This document shows positions 23,689 through 36,221 of a stretch of DNA of 64,000 nt, piece by piece; within the stretch, counting starts at the first letter, position 1; the number at the start of each line of letters is the position of its first letter. Made by a program: the position numbers and the translations under genes. Source of the stretch: Spinacia oleracea (lineage: Eukaryota; Streptophyta; Magnoliopsida; Caryophyllales; Amaranthaceae). The stretch spans positions 84,511,141 to 84,575,140 of the forward strand of contig NC_079487.1 of NCBI RefSeq assembly GCF_020520425.1. The letters are read 5' to 3'. Under the pieces are notes generated by a model. That model was not told where the DNA came from. It did not search any database and was given only the letters and a program-made list of their open reading frames with translations.

Positions 23689-23820
23689 CACTACAAGAAA
23701 ATGTCGTACATAGTGACGCTTTTTAAGAGGGTCGCAAGATATTTGAGGCCGGGAAAACTAGGCATGCATATAGTGACGTCTTTAATCGCCGAAATAAATA
23801 TTGACGGAAAAAACAGTCAC
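23689..23820 (+). mobile_element. CACTA-type terminus (only one end found)
   Basis: CACTACAAGAAAATGTCG at 23689 is a typical CACTA terminus, followed by repeated TAGTGACG motifs (about 23708 and 23781) as in subterminal repeats. No matching TTTTCTTGTAGTG end was found to the right, so the element is truncated or its other end has diverged. Confidence 0.55.
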
Positions 23821-26816
23821 AATATACCAAAATAAACACATGTTACATACGTGTCCTTGCTTCCCGCTTAGTACAACCCCACTTTTCACAAACCCACGAA
23901 GTCCTCAACCTCCTCACTCTCAACCGTCTCGCCCTCACTCTCAAGTCTCAACCCACTCGCCCTAACTCGATCTATCTTTAGCAAGCTCAGATTATTCTCG
24001 AAAAAATCCCAGATTATTTTCAAGCAAACGATCTCCTCAAATTCTCATCCCTTTCAAGTTTAAATGGGAAATCTGGAGCACGTAATTCTCACTCTTCACC
24101 TCTTATTTCATCTTCAATTACACGCTTATTTGTTTTAGATTTGGATTTCATGATTGATTTCGTAATTGCAATATCCAAGACTCCGTATATCTTAGATCAT
24201 CGGTAAATTTTTTAACAATGTTATATACCTATATCTTAGATCATGTTAATTGTACAATTAATTTCTGCAATTGAGTTTTAGGGGAGAGGTGTCAATGGAA
24301 CAAGGATGGGGTTAAGGAATGGGTTGCTTTTATGGGAACCAGGGACAAAAAAGTCTACAGATTTAGGACCTTTGAATTTTAAGGGGAAAACATGTTCTAA
24401 TTAAAAATTCTGCAATTATTTTTTGTTTGTTGTGACTTCCATAGTGAATTGATCGAGTTTATACTGTGAATATGAGACTTTGATTTTTTAGTTATACGGA
24501 TTAAGCAGAGGCTTTGCTTGTGTTCCTGGTTGTGCCAAGCATGCATCTATTCATTAGGGTTATTATCTGGTTCAGCTTAAATTCAGTATATGACAAATGC
24601 AGTAGAAATTATTTGATTTTCGGGATGATTGAAGTTTTAAGTTTGATTAGAAGTTGTTGCGTTGCTTGAATTTAGAATATACTGGTGATGAATTTAGAAT
24701 ATACACACTTAATTTGATTTTGATTAAAAAGCAGAACTTTAATTTCTTGAAGTTGAATGAGCATATTTAGTCGATGCAGTATATCACAGGTGCTTGTAAG
24801 AGCTCTCCTAATAATTAAATGCGATCACTTCCGGTGTTAATGGTAATATACTTAGTATAATTAAATTATATTGGTCAGAAAAATTGTAAAGAAGACTTAT
24901 TTGCATTATATCTCAAAATTACCGCTGTTTATGGCTCTATTCCTTGGGTTTGAGTAAGAAAAATAGTTACAAAGATTAAGAGACTTTGATTTTAAGTCTT
25001 CAGAAAAAGGTTTCTCTATTTGAAAATTACCAGTCATGTTGCTTGAATTAATATCTTTTTAGTTTTCTACGCTAGCTCTAATTTTTTTTATCGCACCTTC
25101 GTCTTGCATATTCTGTGTTTTCCATGTTATGGGATCAAGTCCTTGGTCTGTAGTGTAATTGTAGACCTACGCTTGATACGATGTAGTGTGATTGCAGAGC
25201 TACTTGTTTATTACCTGATACGATGCAGAGTTCTCTTGTTTGATGTTTATACTTCTGCTTTGGTGGAAAATCTCTTACTAATCAAGTCTTTTACACCTTA
25301 CGATTGGGTATAAAAATTGTCTTCTATTGCTACTGCTGTTACTTTCTCCACAATAACATAGATTCTACCTTCCCTCTACCTATGAATATACACAACATGC
25401 TGACTCTTTGTGAATAATACTATTCAGAACATGTTCAGAACATGTTCTTTCATCGTGTTTAGCTAGAATCAGGGAGGTCGGGAAGGTAAATCAAATCAGT
25501 TTCTCCGTAATTCTGTATTACTTATGTTTATGCGGCTACCTGCTATTTGGCATTTGACAGTAAAAATTTATATTAATACATACTAGCAAGAGTGTATAGA
25601 GCTCTCTGCATTTTAGTCTGCAATATGCCCTTCCTGGCATACCTATGTGGGCAAGCGTATATTGGTAATTGGTACTACTCTTTGTGAATAATACTATTCA
25701 GACCATTTTCACAGGTCAATGCTACAACAACTGAAGCACTAATAAATCTACACATATCCTCAAGCAGATTTTTCATTCCCTTTTCCATCTACACATTGAA
25801 TCAGGTTTTCGTCTACTTAATGTCTTCATAGCACTTACTTTTGGGTACTGCTTTTTGGGAGGGGGAAGGGTTCTCATTCCAAGTTTATGTCTTGCTCAAG
25901 ATGTTACCCTTATGTAGTGGCTATGCTTATGGATCCTGGAGGGTTTTCCTTTTTAAATGTAGTTGCCTCCATTAGATGCTTGATGCCTAAGGAGCCAGTT
26001 GCTAAGTCTTCAGAACTTTAGGTAATCATGTTGTTTATTGCTTTGAAACTTGGGATGTTGAACTTAATTAGTTGCAATTAAATTATGCAGATTATACGAG
26101 TGTACTAGTATGAACAAGGAATTAGTTAAATCAGCTTGAGTACCTTTAGTTTTAATCAATAGATTAACTACGGAGACAAAAATACAATAAAAAAGACAGC
26201 TGAAAGCTGAAATTAGGGGATAAAAATACAGTATATTGTGCACTTATCTGAGCAGAATGCTTGTTTTTCTTTTCTTATTGTCATTTTATGCTTCTGTAGA
26301 CAACGAACTTGTGTGTTGTAGTTTTTTGCCCTAACAAATTCTTTAATTTTATGTATGATAACTAGAGTTAGTAGATCCCTGCATAAAGCTTAAGATGTTA
26401 TGATAAGATAGATATTATAAACCCTTCACATGCATAAGAAAAAGGTGCGGATGCACTGACTAGATAAAGATGAGAACCCAATGTCGGAGCCTGCCCGCAT
26501 TTCTCGAGACTGGGGCAGGAGTTGTGACAAATGGCCTAACAACAGGTTGACCACTGAAATTAAGAAAAGTTTGGCTAAAATGAAAACAAAATAAATCAGC
26601 ATCATTAGATTTATAAAAATACAGATATGGATCTAATGCCACCATCTAAGCAGTCAGACCAGAATAACCAAATAGTGTAAAAGAAGATAATTTCCACAAT
26701 CAAATGGTCAGTTGGTTGGTTGTAATATCCCTGCATCTTAAGACACTGGCCAAAGTCAGTCCTTCTGCTGACTCTGTTATTATTAGTGTTTGCAATTTTT
26801 TCCTTCTTGCAGTTCA
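23821..26816. other. Non-coding stretch with leader-like pyrimidine-rich segment
   Basis: From 23870 to 24090 a pyrimidine-rich stretch reads like a plant 5' UTR, ending in a short ATGGGAAATCTGGAGCAC followed by a donor-like GTAATT. This may be a leader captured by the CACTA element at 23689. The rest (24100-26816) is AT-rich, with no frame over 95 codons that I can assign. Confidence 0.35.
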
Positions 26817-26942
26817 TGATGCACCGGAATATAGGACTCCTAGTATGGTTCAATACCTTTAGATATAGGCTTTCATCATGTACACCATAATCTTCCACTT
26901 AATGATGCACTGGAATATAGGACTCCTAGTATGGTTCAAAAC
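26817..26942. repeat. Short direct duplication
   Basis: A 36-base block containing GGAATATAGGACTCCTAG occurs at about 26817-26852 and again at about 26903-26938, 86 bases apart, with single-base differences. Confidence 0.6.
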
Positions 26943-26980
26943 CTTCAGATCAGTGTGCATATCAGCAGCAAATCAGTCTG

Positions 26981-28449
26981 TGTAGATACCTACTTTTGTC
27001 CCCATTCCCGAAAGGGAAGGTTCGATGATGAGAACATAAATCTCCACTTAGCAACGCATCTCCTATAAAATAACGAATCTCGATCACCCTTTTCATTTCA
27101 CCCGAAACCTGCTATTTATAGAAACCTGCTATTTATGGAAGCCTGCTAAAAATAGTAAACTGCCGTAATGGGTAGTTGTCAAAAGTGGCAAGTCATAAAA
27201 GATAGAAACCCGTCAGAATTAGGTGTTGCACTCCAACATAAATCCTAAATGAGATAGAAATTACAAGAGGAATCCTATTCCTAATATGATTCGAAAATAG
27301 GAGTTACGTATTAATTAAAATCCTAACGAGCCTAGAGTTCGTAACGGGCCCAGACGCATTCCGTCATAAAGTTAATACGCACTAAAAGACTCGAATAAGT
27401 CTCAAACACTCCGGATTCTAAGAGTCCAAATCTGACGAAGAAAACAGCCCAGACCCTATTATCAACGCCTGGCTCTGGGCGCCGAAATCTTCGGCGCCCA
27501 GCCCTGGGCGCTGAAATTACCTGGGACGTGTTCTTTCCTAATTCTTCGTGGATTAGAGCTCTACAATTCTATCTTTCCACGAACTCTTCCCTATAAATAC
27601 AACCCCAAATTCGATGTGAACACAACACACAATTCATTTTCTGAGTATTGACTCCAACCCCTAAGCCTAAGCCTCACGCTGCGAAATTGATCCCGCGTTC
27701 TGTCGCAATCGATCCAAAAATCGAACAGAACGTATCCTGTCCCGTAACTTGAGATTCGTTAAATAAAAGGAGAAATAGCAAAGTCAAAGTGGTTAGTTTT
27801 ATGAGAACGGTGACGCACCTCTCAAGGGTGCGTCGTAATGTGTCCCTTTTCCATGATTTAATTGCTTTCCCCGCCCTTTTATAAACTGTTAAACTAATTA
27901 AATATGATTGTTCTATCACGCCTAATAAAGATAATATTTTGGGAAATTGAACTATCATGCTAGGCCCCTTTAAGCAATCTAAATCAGATAATCGCGATTG
28001 ATCTAGTATTATGTGTTGCATATTGTTAAAATCAACTCAGATTAGTTTAATAGTTAACGCATGTCCCTTCAATTATTTATGCTGAGCTAGTAAGGATATT
28101 CTGCCTCTGGAGTTATCGAAGAGCGAGTTCTCCTCTCGGTAGTTACAGTCCCCCGAACCCTCAATCTCTACCTTGCGGGTGTATGTTGAGAGATCCCCAC
28201 ACCAGGGATCATAAGGGAACCTATGGCCGTCGTGGTCAAACATAATTGCACTCCCTTTATGCCACGATAACCGGGTTTTGTCAGTTTTTCTCATTGTCAT
28301 TAAAAACTGAATGGCGACTCCTATATTACTAGTCAATTAGGTGTAAACTCACAGGAAATCCAATTACACTTGATTTGACAAAAAGAAACGTCACACCCAC
28401 GAGGGACGAGGTCACGCATTAGCCTCGTGCTTTTTCGACCCCCCTCACA
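26981..28449 (+). mobile_element. Solo LTR (family A), TSD GTCTG
   Basis: Starts TGTAGATACC and ends CCCCTCACA, flanked by GTCTG at 26976-26980 and 28450-28454. TATAAATA is at 27592-27599. Around 27478-27512 a GC-rich palindrome (GGGCGCCGAAAT...TTCGGCGCCC) can form a hairpin. No internal region or second LTR is attached. A second copy in inverse orientation is at 50028-51465. Internal open frames have no recognisable product. Confidence 0.85.
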
Positions 28450-28830
28450 GTCTGCATATCAGTTCATATCAGTTGTAGATCAGTCTGCAGATCAGAAGAA
28501 AATCAGCAGCAGATCAGTGCAGATTAGTGCAGATCAATCTGCATATCAGTGTGCATATGAGTTTGCAGATCAGCATCAGATAAGTGTGCAGATCAACAGT
28601 AGATCAACATCAGATTAGAGTGCAGATCATTGTGCACTTTCAGTAGCAAATCAGTGCAGTTCAACAGCAGATTAGAGTGCAGATCATTGTGCACTTCAGC
28701 AGCAAATCAGTGCGCAGATCAGTCGATCTGCAGATCAGCACCAAATCAGTCTGTAGACTAGTATAGGTTAGTGCAAATCAGTGTAGATCAAATAGCAAAA
28801 AAACTACAACAGCAAAAAACTACAACAGAA
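28450..28830. repeat. Degenerate GCAGATCAGT-rich repeat
   Basis: Irregular repeats of GCAGATCA(G/A) with spacers recur about 20 times. The same motif lies just left of the solo LTR (26945-26980), so the LTR landed inside this repeat. The 63-codon open frame here is a repeat artefact. Confidence 0.6.
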
Positions 28831-29041
28831 ACAACTACAACAGCAAAACAACTACGACATAAACAACTACAACAGCAAAAACTGGTGTAATCCACAGACA
28901 CAATCACACATAGGCTTTGTCTTTAGCATAAATAAATCTTCTTGTCTTTAAGCATAAATAGGCACATACATAAATAAGTTGTTCATTTGACTTTCCCCAA
29001 AACAAAATACATATTAGTGAAAGCTAAGAAACCTAATCTAA

Positions 29042-29526
29042 TCACATAGTGCTCCTAACTACTGAAAGCTTAGAACTAGTTTGGATTCTCGGGGGAGGTG
29101 TTGTGCTTGTTGATGCTTGGCTAGCTCCTTCTTGGGGAAAAAGACTTGTTAGCGATGCTGTTTGGCCCCGCCCCTTGAGAAGAAGCCTGTGAAAATGAGA
29201 AAGATATTCGATTAGAGTATGATCATAAACTTTAAAAAGCACAAAAAACACACAAGACATATACACTAACCTTCCTTGCAATCCTTTCCTCATTTTTCTT
29301 CCTTTGTTCTTTAACCCATGGAGTTTGCAGTGGTGGTATACCAACATTTGTCGTTGTAATTCTTGGTCCAGCTACAGACGGGATTTTACAACTCTTGGCA
29401 TAGTCCCCAGTGGTTTGCCTAAACCATTCTTCACCATCTTCATACCCCTCTTCTTCCCCTGCCTCCCACTCTATGCCTAGGTCACTGAATTCACTGCTTG
29501 AAGACGACCCAAATCCACTCTCCTCA
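29042..29526 (-). pseudogene. PB1-like, MULE-associated protein, C-terminal part
   Basis: Reading from 29526 leftward the frame gives ESGFGSSSSEFSDLGIEWEA, an acidic EEEGYEDGEEW run, and PPLQTPWVKEQRKKNEERIA. A donor-like GTTAGT follows near 29270 and a possible last exon runs to the TGA near 29042. This joins in frame to 44349-44906 once the element at 29527-44348 and one TSD copy are removed. N-terminal PB1-like and C-terminal serine/acidic parts of this type accompany plant MULE transposases, but the transposase core is absent. Confidence 0.55.
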
Positions 29527-31624
29527 TGTAATACCCCGAATTTTTAAAACTCGATTAATTATGCTTAATTAATTTTATTTAGCTTTAAATCGTTTTAAAT
29601 CCTAAATTCGAACTTTATTTTTAATTAACGAAGTTTTATTTCGCTCGATTTTTTTTAATATTGCTACACGATTTATCTTTCAGTTTAAAATTCAAATTCA
29701 TATTTACGAGCTTAACGCCCTTTTTAAATTTTAATTATTTTCGGGTTTCTAATAATTTTGAAACGTTCTTATTTTATTCGAAAATTAAATTTATTTTTCG
29801 TTAAACGATATTTTTTGTTATAAAGAATTATTTTAAAACTTGATTTTAATTAAACTTTTCTATTTTTATAAATTTCTGAAAATTACAACAATTTTTGAAT
29901 TTTTGCCTAATATTGTGAAATTACGAAAATGCCCTTAAGGAATCAAAATTCCATTTTGCTCTTTTCCCTTGCTCTCCACGTACCAAGAAGGAATTTCTTC
30001 CTTCCCTCCTTCCCTCATTTCTGTCCAAGTTCACCCCTTGGACCCCAAGCAATTCTCCTTCTTCTTCACTCTACTTCACCTTATTATCAGACATAAATTT
30101 TCACCCAACCAAAATCAATTACCAAAAATAGAAACTGAAAATCATCCTCCCTTGTTTCCTCTGATTCGAACCACCACAACAAACACCACCAACAACCACA
30201 TTTGCCACCACCTCAACCACCGACTACCACCACTATCACCTCCGTCCCACACCACTCAACCACCCTGACCACCGCCCACCGTCACACGCACCACCGTCCC
30301 CTGCTTCCCCTCCTTCGCAACTCCCCTGCCTCTCCCTCTTTTCTCTTCGCTGCACTACACCCGCAGCCACCAACTCAGCAACACCACCACCTCCAGCCAC
30401 CATCACCACCTTCCCAACCAACTGCTGCCCCAAAACAACCCGTCGCTCAGCCCTAATCCCGCCCAAAACCCCCAGACACGCCCCACAAAAACTCCCCTGC
30501 TTTCACACCAAAACCGTGCTCCACTCTCCTTCTCTCTCGCTGCTCCTCTGCCGCGAACCACCCGCCATCACCATCGCCTCCGGTGTCGAGTCACCCAGCC
30601 ACACTCCCTTCCTCTGCTCCTCCCTTCGTGCTTCCCTTAGCCGTGCACCCTCCCCTGTGAAGGAAATAATGCCCTTGGTCCAAGTATGCATATAATACTA
30701 AGTCTAATAAATGCAGTTCAGTATTAATTAACAAGTTAATAATTCAGTGAGATCAAGTGAGCTGAATGCCTAGCTAGAGGTCGCTTCAGTTCAAGTGGAA
30801 TTAATGATATTAATCCACAACTTACTCTTGACTGAACCCGTAAGGTCACACAAATAGTACGTAAACGGATCAAGTATTTAATGACATTAAATACTCCATC
30901 TATGGATATTCGGAATCGACGGATCTTGGTTTCAGTGGGAGCTGAGATCGTCACAAGCAAGAAATGAATACTCCGGAAATGATGATATTACCGGAAACGA
31001 AAATATGGATCGCATCGGAAATATAAATATTATCCAAGTCGTAGATGTTGCCGGAAACGGAAACATGGTACGTATCGGAAAATATTAATGGAAATGGAAA
31101 TATTGCCGGAATCGGAAATATTGCCGGAAATGGAAATATTGTCTGAATCGGAAATATTATCGTAATCGGAAAATAATTCCGGAAACGGAAATATTAAATA
31201 TTTGTTCGAAACGGAAATTAATTCCGGAATCGGAAATGTTAAATATTGTTCGTATCGGAAATGAATTCCGGAATCGGGAAATTAATCGGAAGCGTATCGT
31301 ACGAATTAGCATCGGACGAGGCCTGCCAGACGAAGGCCCAGCACGAAGCCGGGCCATCGCCCAGCAAGCCAGCGCGCCACAACGCACCAGCCAAGGCTGC
31401 GACCAGGCCCACCGCAAGGCAGGCCCAGCGCGCGCCAAGGCTGCGGCAGCGTGCGGGCCTCGTGGCAATGGGCTGCGAGTGCTCGCGGGCTGCGCGCGCG
31501 CGCATGGCGCCCCTCGTGGGCTGCTCTGCGTGCGTGTGTGTGTTTGTGTTCATATACGAATCCGAAAGCTATCAGGATTCGATATATGATTAAATTCCTA
31601 ATCCTAAAAGGATAAATTAATTAA

Positions 31625-33100
31625 CGGTTTTTTCATGAAATGCCCCTGAGGTTTCACGAAATGCACCAAATACACCCGCGCGTTTCAAAATACATAATAT
31701 ACCCCTATTTCTTAAAAAAATGCACCAAATGCCCTTGAATACCTTTAATGACTAACGGCCGTTAACTCCGTTAGTATTAACCTCTAATTGCCTCTAATTA
31801 ACTCTAGCTAACAAATACAATTGAATTTGAAGCCCAAAATTGAAGAAAAATAAATCTGAAAATTCAAGAACAAAACCCAAAAAATTGAAGAAGAGAATAT
31901 GAAAATTTGAGAGTTTAATACCTAAAATCGAAAATCTAAACTATAAATTGGAATTCTAGTGGCTCTAATCTCTCTCTAATTTACCCAAATTCTGCTGTTT
32001 TTCGCCCTTTGTTGTTGTTGTTGCTGCTATTATATACTCACGAACAACCCAGCTGCAAAATCTAAAATAGGAAAACCAACAAAAATTAAAATCTGAAAAA
32101 CATAAAACAATTCCTGCTGCGCTATTCTCTATCTCCTCTAATCGCAGCTGCTCCCTCGAACCAAAAAGAAGAACATAAATGCTGAAGAACAAATTCTAGA
32201 ACGAAGTTCAAATTTGTATTGGGCGAGGTAGAATAACAGCTAGGAAAGAGAATAGCGCAGGGTAGTTAGAATTAGATTAGAGAATCAGAAACAATTCGTA
32301 GATTAGAATGAATTTCGTCTTTAAATTTTAATTTCTTTTTCGATTTTGTTTTCTTATTTTCGTTCTTGGGGTTGAGTTCTTCTGCAGGAAGAGATATATA
32401 GCAGCAGTAGCAGCAAATAGGAGAGTAGAATAGCAGCGATTGGAATCGAGGGCAGCCAAATCAATGTCTGTCAACTTGACTTTCCATTCACGAGAGCAGC
32501 AAGCACAAACACAACCACCACCACCAATGGAGGTCCAATCACCCATCAACACCACCTCCGCTTTCAACACTGTCTCTCCTCTTCCGCCACCCTCAAAGCC
32601 TGAAACCACCCCTCCGCCCTTAAAGCCTGAAACCACCCCTCAGCCGCCAGATCCTAAAAAATCCGCTCCTGAACCTCCCGATTTCGTCACCGTCCCAAGC
32701 TACTCAAGTAACCAACATATATCATGAAGTACATATCTACATGAGTTAGCAATTGATGTTTGATGAAGATGGTTTGAAGAAGGAAATATTGTGGTTGGGT
32801 TCACCATTTTGATACCCAGAAAAAGGCGTGAGAGGAGAGTGAGAGGAGAGAGGGGAGTTAGAGTTAATTAAGGTTCATTAGGTGTTAATTATGATTAATT
32901 AGACTAATCGGTATTTAATTATGGTTAAATTAGGATTAGTTAGATTAATTAAGAGTTAATGTTAACGGAGTTAGACTTCCGTTAATTCTAGGGGCATTTG
33001 GTGCAAATAAGTTTAAATAGGGGTATATTATGTATTTTGAAACGCGCGGGTGTATTTGATGCATTTCGTGAAACCTCAGGGGCATTTCATGAAAAAACCG
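31625..33100. mobile_element. Mutator-like element (possible Pack-MULE), TSD ATTAATTAA
   Basis: Starts CGGTTTTTTCATGAAATGCC and ends with the inverted form. The inverted repeats agree over about 86 bases with one mismatch (31625-31710 against 33015-33100) and continue with weaker match. ATTAATTAA flanks it at 31616-31624 and 33101-33109, a 9 bp TSD diagnostic of MULEs. The 3' LTR of the host copia has a single ATTAATTAA at the site (about 42013), an empty-site control. No transposase is present. The interior holds a leader-like stretch and a proline-rich frame that may be captured host sequence. Confidence 0.92.
32464..32727 (+). pseudogene. Proline-rich fragment inside the MULE, possible captured SWI3-like first exon
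   Basis: From ATG at 32464 the frame reads MSVNLTFHSREQQAQ, then PPPP, repeated KPETTP motifs, and ends PPDFVTVPSYSS at a potential donor (TCAA|GTAACC, about 32709). VPSYSS resembles the residues just before a SWIRM domain in plant SWI3 chromatin-remodelling subunits, which usually follow a Pro-rich head. The upstream 32380-32460 looks like a leader with GCAGCAGTAGCAGC. The match is short and low-complexity, so the parent gene is uncertain; capture of some host exon is more likely than a MULE gene. Confidence 0.35.
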
Positions 33101-33545
33101 ATTAATTAAATAAGAGTTCTACTAGGATTCTAGTTTAATTAATTCGTATCCTAGTGGGATTCCAGTTCCTTTTCCATACCTCTATAAATAGGTGCCTAGG
33201 GTCATAATTTATAGAGACAATTGAAGTAGTCTAAAGGTAAGATTTTGAAGAAAAAATCAGCCATACACTTGCACCTAATAGCCGAAATTCCTAAGCTACC
33301 TTAAGGGAGATTCTAGTTGGTCAAGCTTAAGGCGGATCCGGACGTGCTGTGGACTATTTACGGAGGGACGACACTTGGAGTCCTAAAGACTTGTTCTTGT
33401 TCGGTTCGGGCGCAGCTAGGGAGGGCACGCAACAAAGTGTATGCATCTAAACTATGCTAAATGATTATGTGTAAATAATATGCTTTCCTGGCTTTATGGT
33501 TTTTCCGCATGATTTATGTTTTATCATATGAATCATAACCTAACA

Positions 33546-33560
33546 GTGGTATCACGAGCC
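33546..33560 (+). other. Primer binding site of copia element 2
   Basis: GTGGTATCACGAGCC follows the LTR, the same as in copia element 1. Confidence 0.8.
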
Positions 33561-36221
33561 TCTTATTATTTTCATAATCTAAATTGCATGAACATGATTA
33601 AATTTTAAAAATTTGCAAGGAATGAAAAGGGGTGATTAATTTTCGTAATTGTTAATTAATTGCAAATTGCGTTTATTTAATTATATGTACGCAGTTTTTT
33701 GGCAGTTTCTTCGTTACTCATCCAAATCGAGTGATTTTTGTGTCAATTCCGCATGTAAAAGGCATTCTAAAATTTTGACAAAAATAGTTATTTTTCGGCC
33801 GAACCCAGAATTCCCAAATTCGAAGCCTAACTATGACTTTTCGGAGGTGTTAGTTTTTCGAACACAAAAGTTTGTAAATTTAAGATGTTAAATTAAATAT
33901 TTGCGATTCTTGTTGATAAATCTTGAATTTTTGATTGACCTACAGTATATGTTTAACAAGTTTGAATGCCTAGCCTTGTTAATTATACAACCTAATTTGT
34001 AATTATGATTAATTTGTTGAAATTCGAATAATTTAGAATTAATTTGATTTTCATAATTAATTAATAATTTAATTAGGTACCAATTATTAAAAACCACCAT
34101 AAAAATTGTTAATTTATGTTAAATTTTAAATTTTTATGACCTAGATTTGAATCCATGTTAATCGGAAATCAATTAATTAATAAATTTTCGATTTTTCGCC
34201 CTAAAATTATGAAATTAATATGATTTATTAATTTGTCATTAATTTTGGAAATAAAAGTTTTAAATTTTATGAAATTCGCTCATAAAACTTGCACGCACAA
34301 AGCAATGGACGCTACGTGTTACCCTTAAGGAGTGTTGTATAGTGCGGGCATGCGACGACGAGCAAGGGAGCTCGTCGCACATGCGGTACGAATGCAGCGA
34401 GCAAGGCGAGTAGCACGCGAGCACAAGGCAGCAGCCCTGCCTTGCGTCGAGTGCTGTGATGATGCATGGGCGGATGGGCGAAGAAGCAAGGCGAGCGAGC
34501 ATGACAGGCGCGCGCGCGCGGGCAGCGAGGGGTGCCTCGAAGCACGAGCGCTGCCTCGCCCAGCCTCGCCAAGCAACTGCTGCGCTACGAAGCAGCGAGC
34601 GATGCTGCGCGCAAGCGTGGCTCGGTTTGCTGCGTTTGCGCGTGGCAGCTGCTCGTGCCTTGCTGTGCGATCACTCGTGAGGGGCGATGCTGCCTCGTGG
34701 ACATGACGGGGCATGGGCGCAAGCCCATGGCCTCTTCTTGACCCGATTGATGCGCTTTGAATTTAATTTTTAATTTTCAGTTCGGAAACAATTTTAATTA
34801 ATTTTAAAATTCGTAATTTAAATTTTTTTCTTGGATTTTAATTTTGAATATTATAATTATTATAAATTTTATTTATACTAATTATTTTACTAAAATTAAA
34901 TCTTGAATTAATTTAAATTCGTTTAATTCAACTGAAATAAACTAAATTAATGGATTCGATTATAAATTTATATGAGCTTCAAATTTTAATTAAATTTGTA
35001 TGTTTCCGGTTAGACTAGAAATACATTTTTATGTTTAAAATTAGTAAAGCATATGAATTTATTGGTTTAAGTGGGAGCATTTTTAGTCATAAACTCTTGA
35101 TTAGGTCTATAAATCCTTTAAGGTTAAACAACTTGATTAGAATTAATAAGGACTGAATAATTGGTAGATTATTGGTGCCTTTAATTAATTGCTGCAAATA
35201 TTTATGTGATGCATAACGTGTTTTACTAACCAGCTATGTGGGCCATTCATGATAATGAATGGGTGAATGGTATATATTGTATATGTACTGTTTTGCAGGT
35301 TATGAAGTGACTAGTATGGCCCAAATAGGATAGAAAATATGGTCTGCGTACCATTAATTTGAATGTAATTGGTCTAAAGTACCAAAATTGTTTTTTAATT
35401 CAAATATGGTCTGCGTACCATCAAATAGTTGTAATTAGTTTAATTATAGCTTATCCTATTTGAAGAAAATGGCGCCTCCCACGGTGAAATCCAAGACGAA
35501 GTTACCATTTTCGAGACGGACTTTGAAGTTGAAGCTTCAAGATGAAGTCGGGCCATACTAGATCACATTTATCTTATGCATGTTTTAAGTTATTTATTGC
35601 TTTTAAATATGTCTTAAATATGCATGAGATCAAAGCTTGATTATGTTGCATGATTAAGGATTTTAGTTCACTTAAAATCTAACCAATTCAACATAGTAAG
35701 AGCCTTAAGTTCCAAACTTAAAAATTGAGTTAAAAGGTGCCATGCCAAAATAAACATTTGCTTGGATATCCTTTACATGAATCTAGTAATAGTTTTCGCT
35801 CGGCGAGGTGTTACTTATTGGTCCTAAAGGGGTAAGGTAAACAAATAATTGTGAGTACATGTTAGTTTTGGTGAAACTCAACGATATAAGTAAGGAGTCC
35901 TTTTATGTCGTGGCAAAATCGATAGGTTCACCTAATAAGTTCTTAGACGTACCTATCAACCAAGAGTAGTTTCTAGACTATTAGCAAAAGGCTCTTGCTT
36001 ACCTAAAAGATTTTAGAATTGAGTCTAAATACATAATGTGCTTAATTCTTCAATGGATTTTAGGGTCTTGGAATCATTTTATTCACACCTGCCGGAACAC
36101 ATAACTTGAATAAAATGCTTAATGAACATTGAATTATGCATGTATGCTAGAATTTAAGTTTATTAAGAGAAACTGTGAATGCTTATTTATTTGTTTATTC
36201 TTTTCAATTGTAGTTTTAACT
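33561..36221 (+). other. Non-coding leader of copia element 2
   Basis: About 2.7 kb between primer site and gag. It contains a GC-rich block (34310-34740) whose open frames are compositional. The AT-rich remainder closely follows the leader of copia element 1 (10010-12900). Confidence 0.65.

Larger units (their letters stand above)
30658..33545 (+). repeat. 5' LTR of copia element 2 with nested MULE
   Basis: 2,888 bp, which is 1,485 bp longer than the 3' LTR. The excess equals the 1,476 bp MULE plus its 9 bp duplication. TATAAATA is at 33183-33190. Confidence 0.95.

Noticed and set aside
23689..26980. A complete CACTA element from 23689
   Set aside because: No matching right terminus or TSD was found, so only the left end is reported.
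28450..28800. Regular GCAGATCA repeats considered as CRISPR-like array
   Set aside because: Spacing and repeats are irregular and the DNA is plant nuclear; a degenerate tandem repeat explains it.
29969..30466. Proline/histidine/threonine-rich frames on the plus strand
   Set aside because: They come from C-rich sequence of the LTR-like element, and several frames are open together. No conserved domain was recognised.
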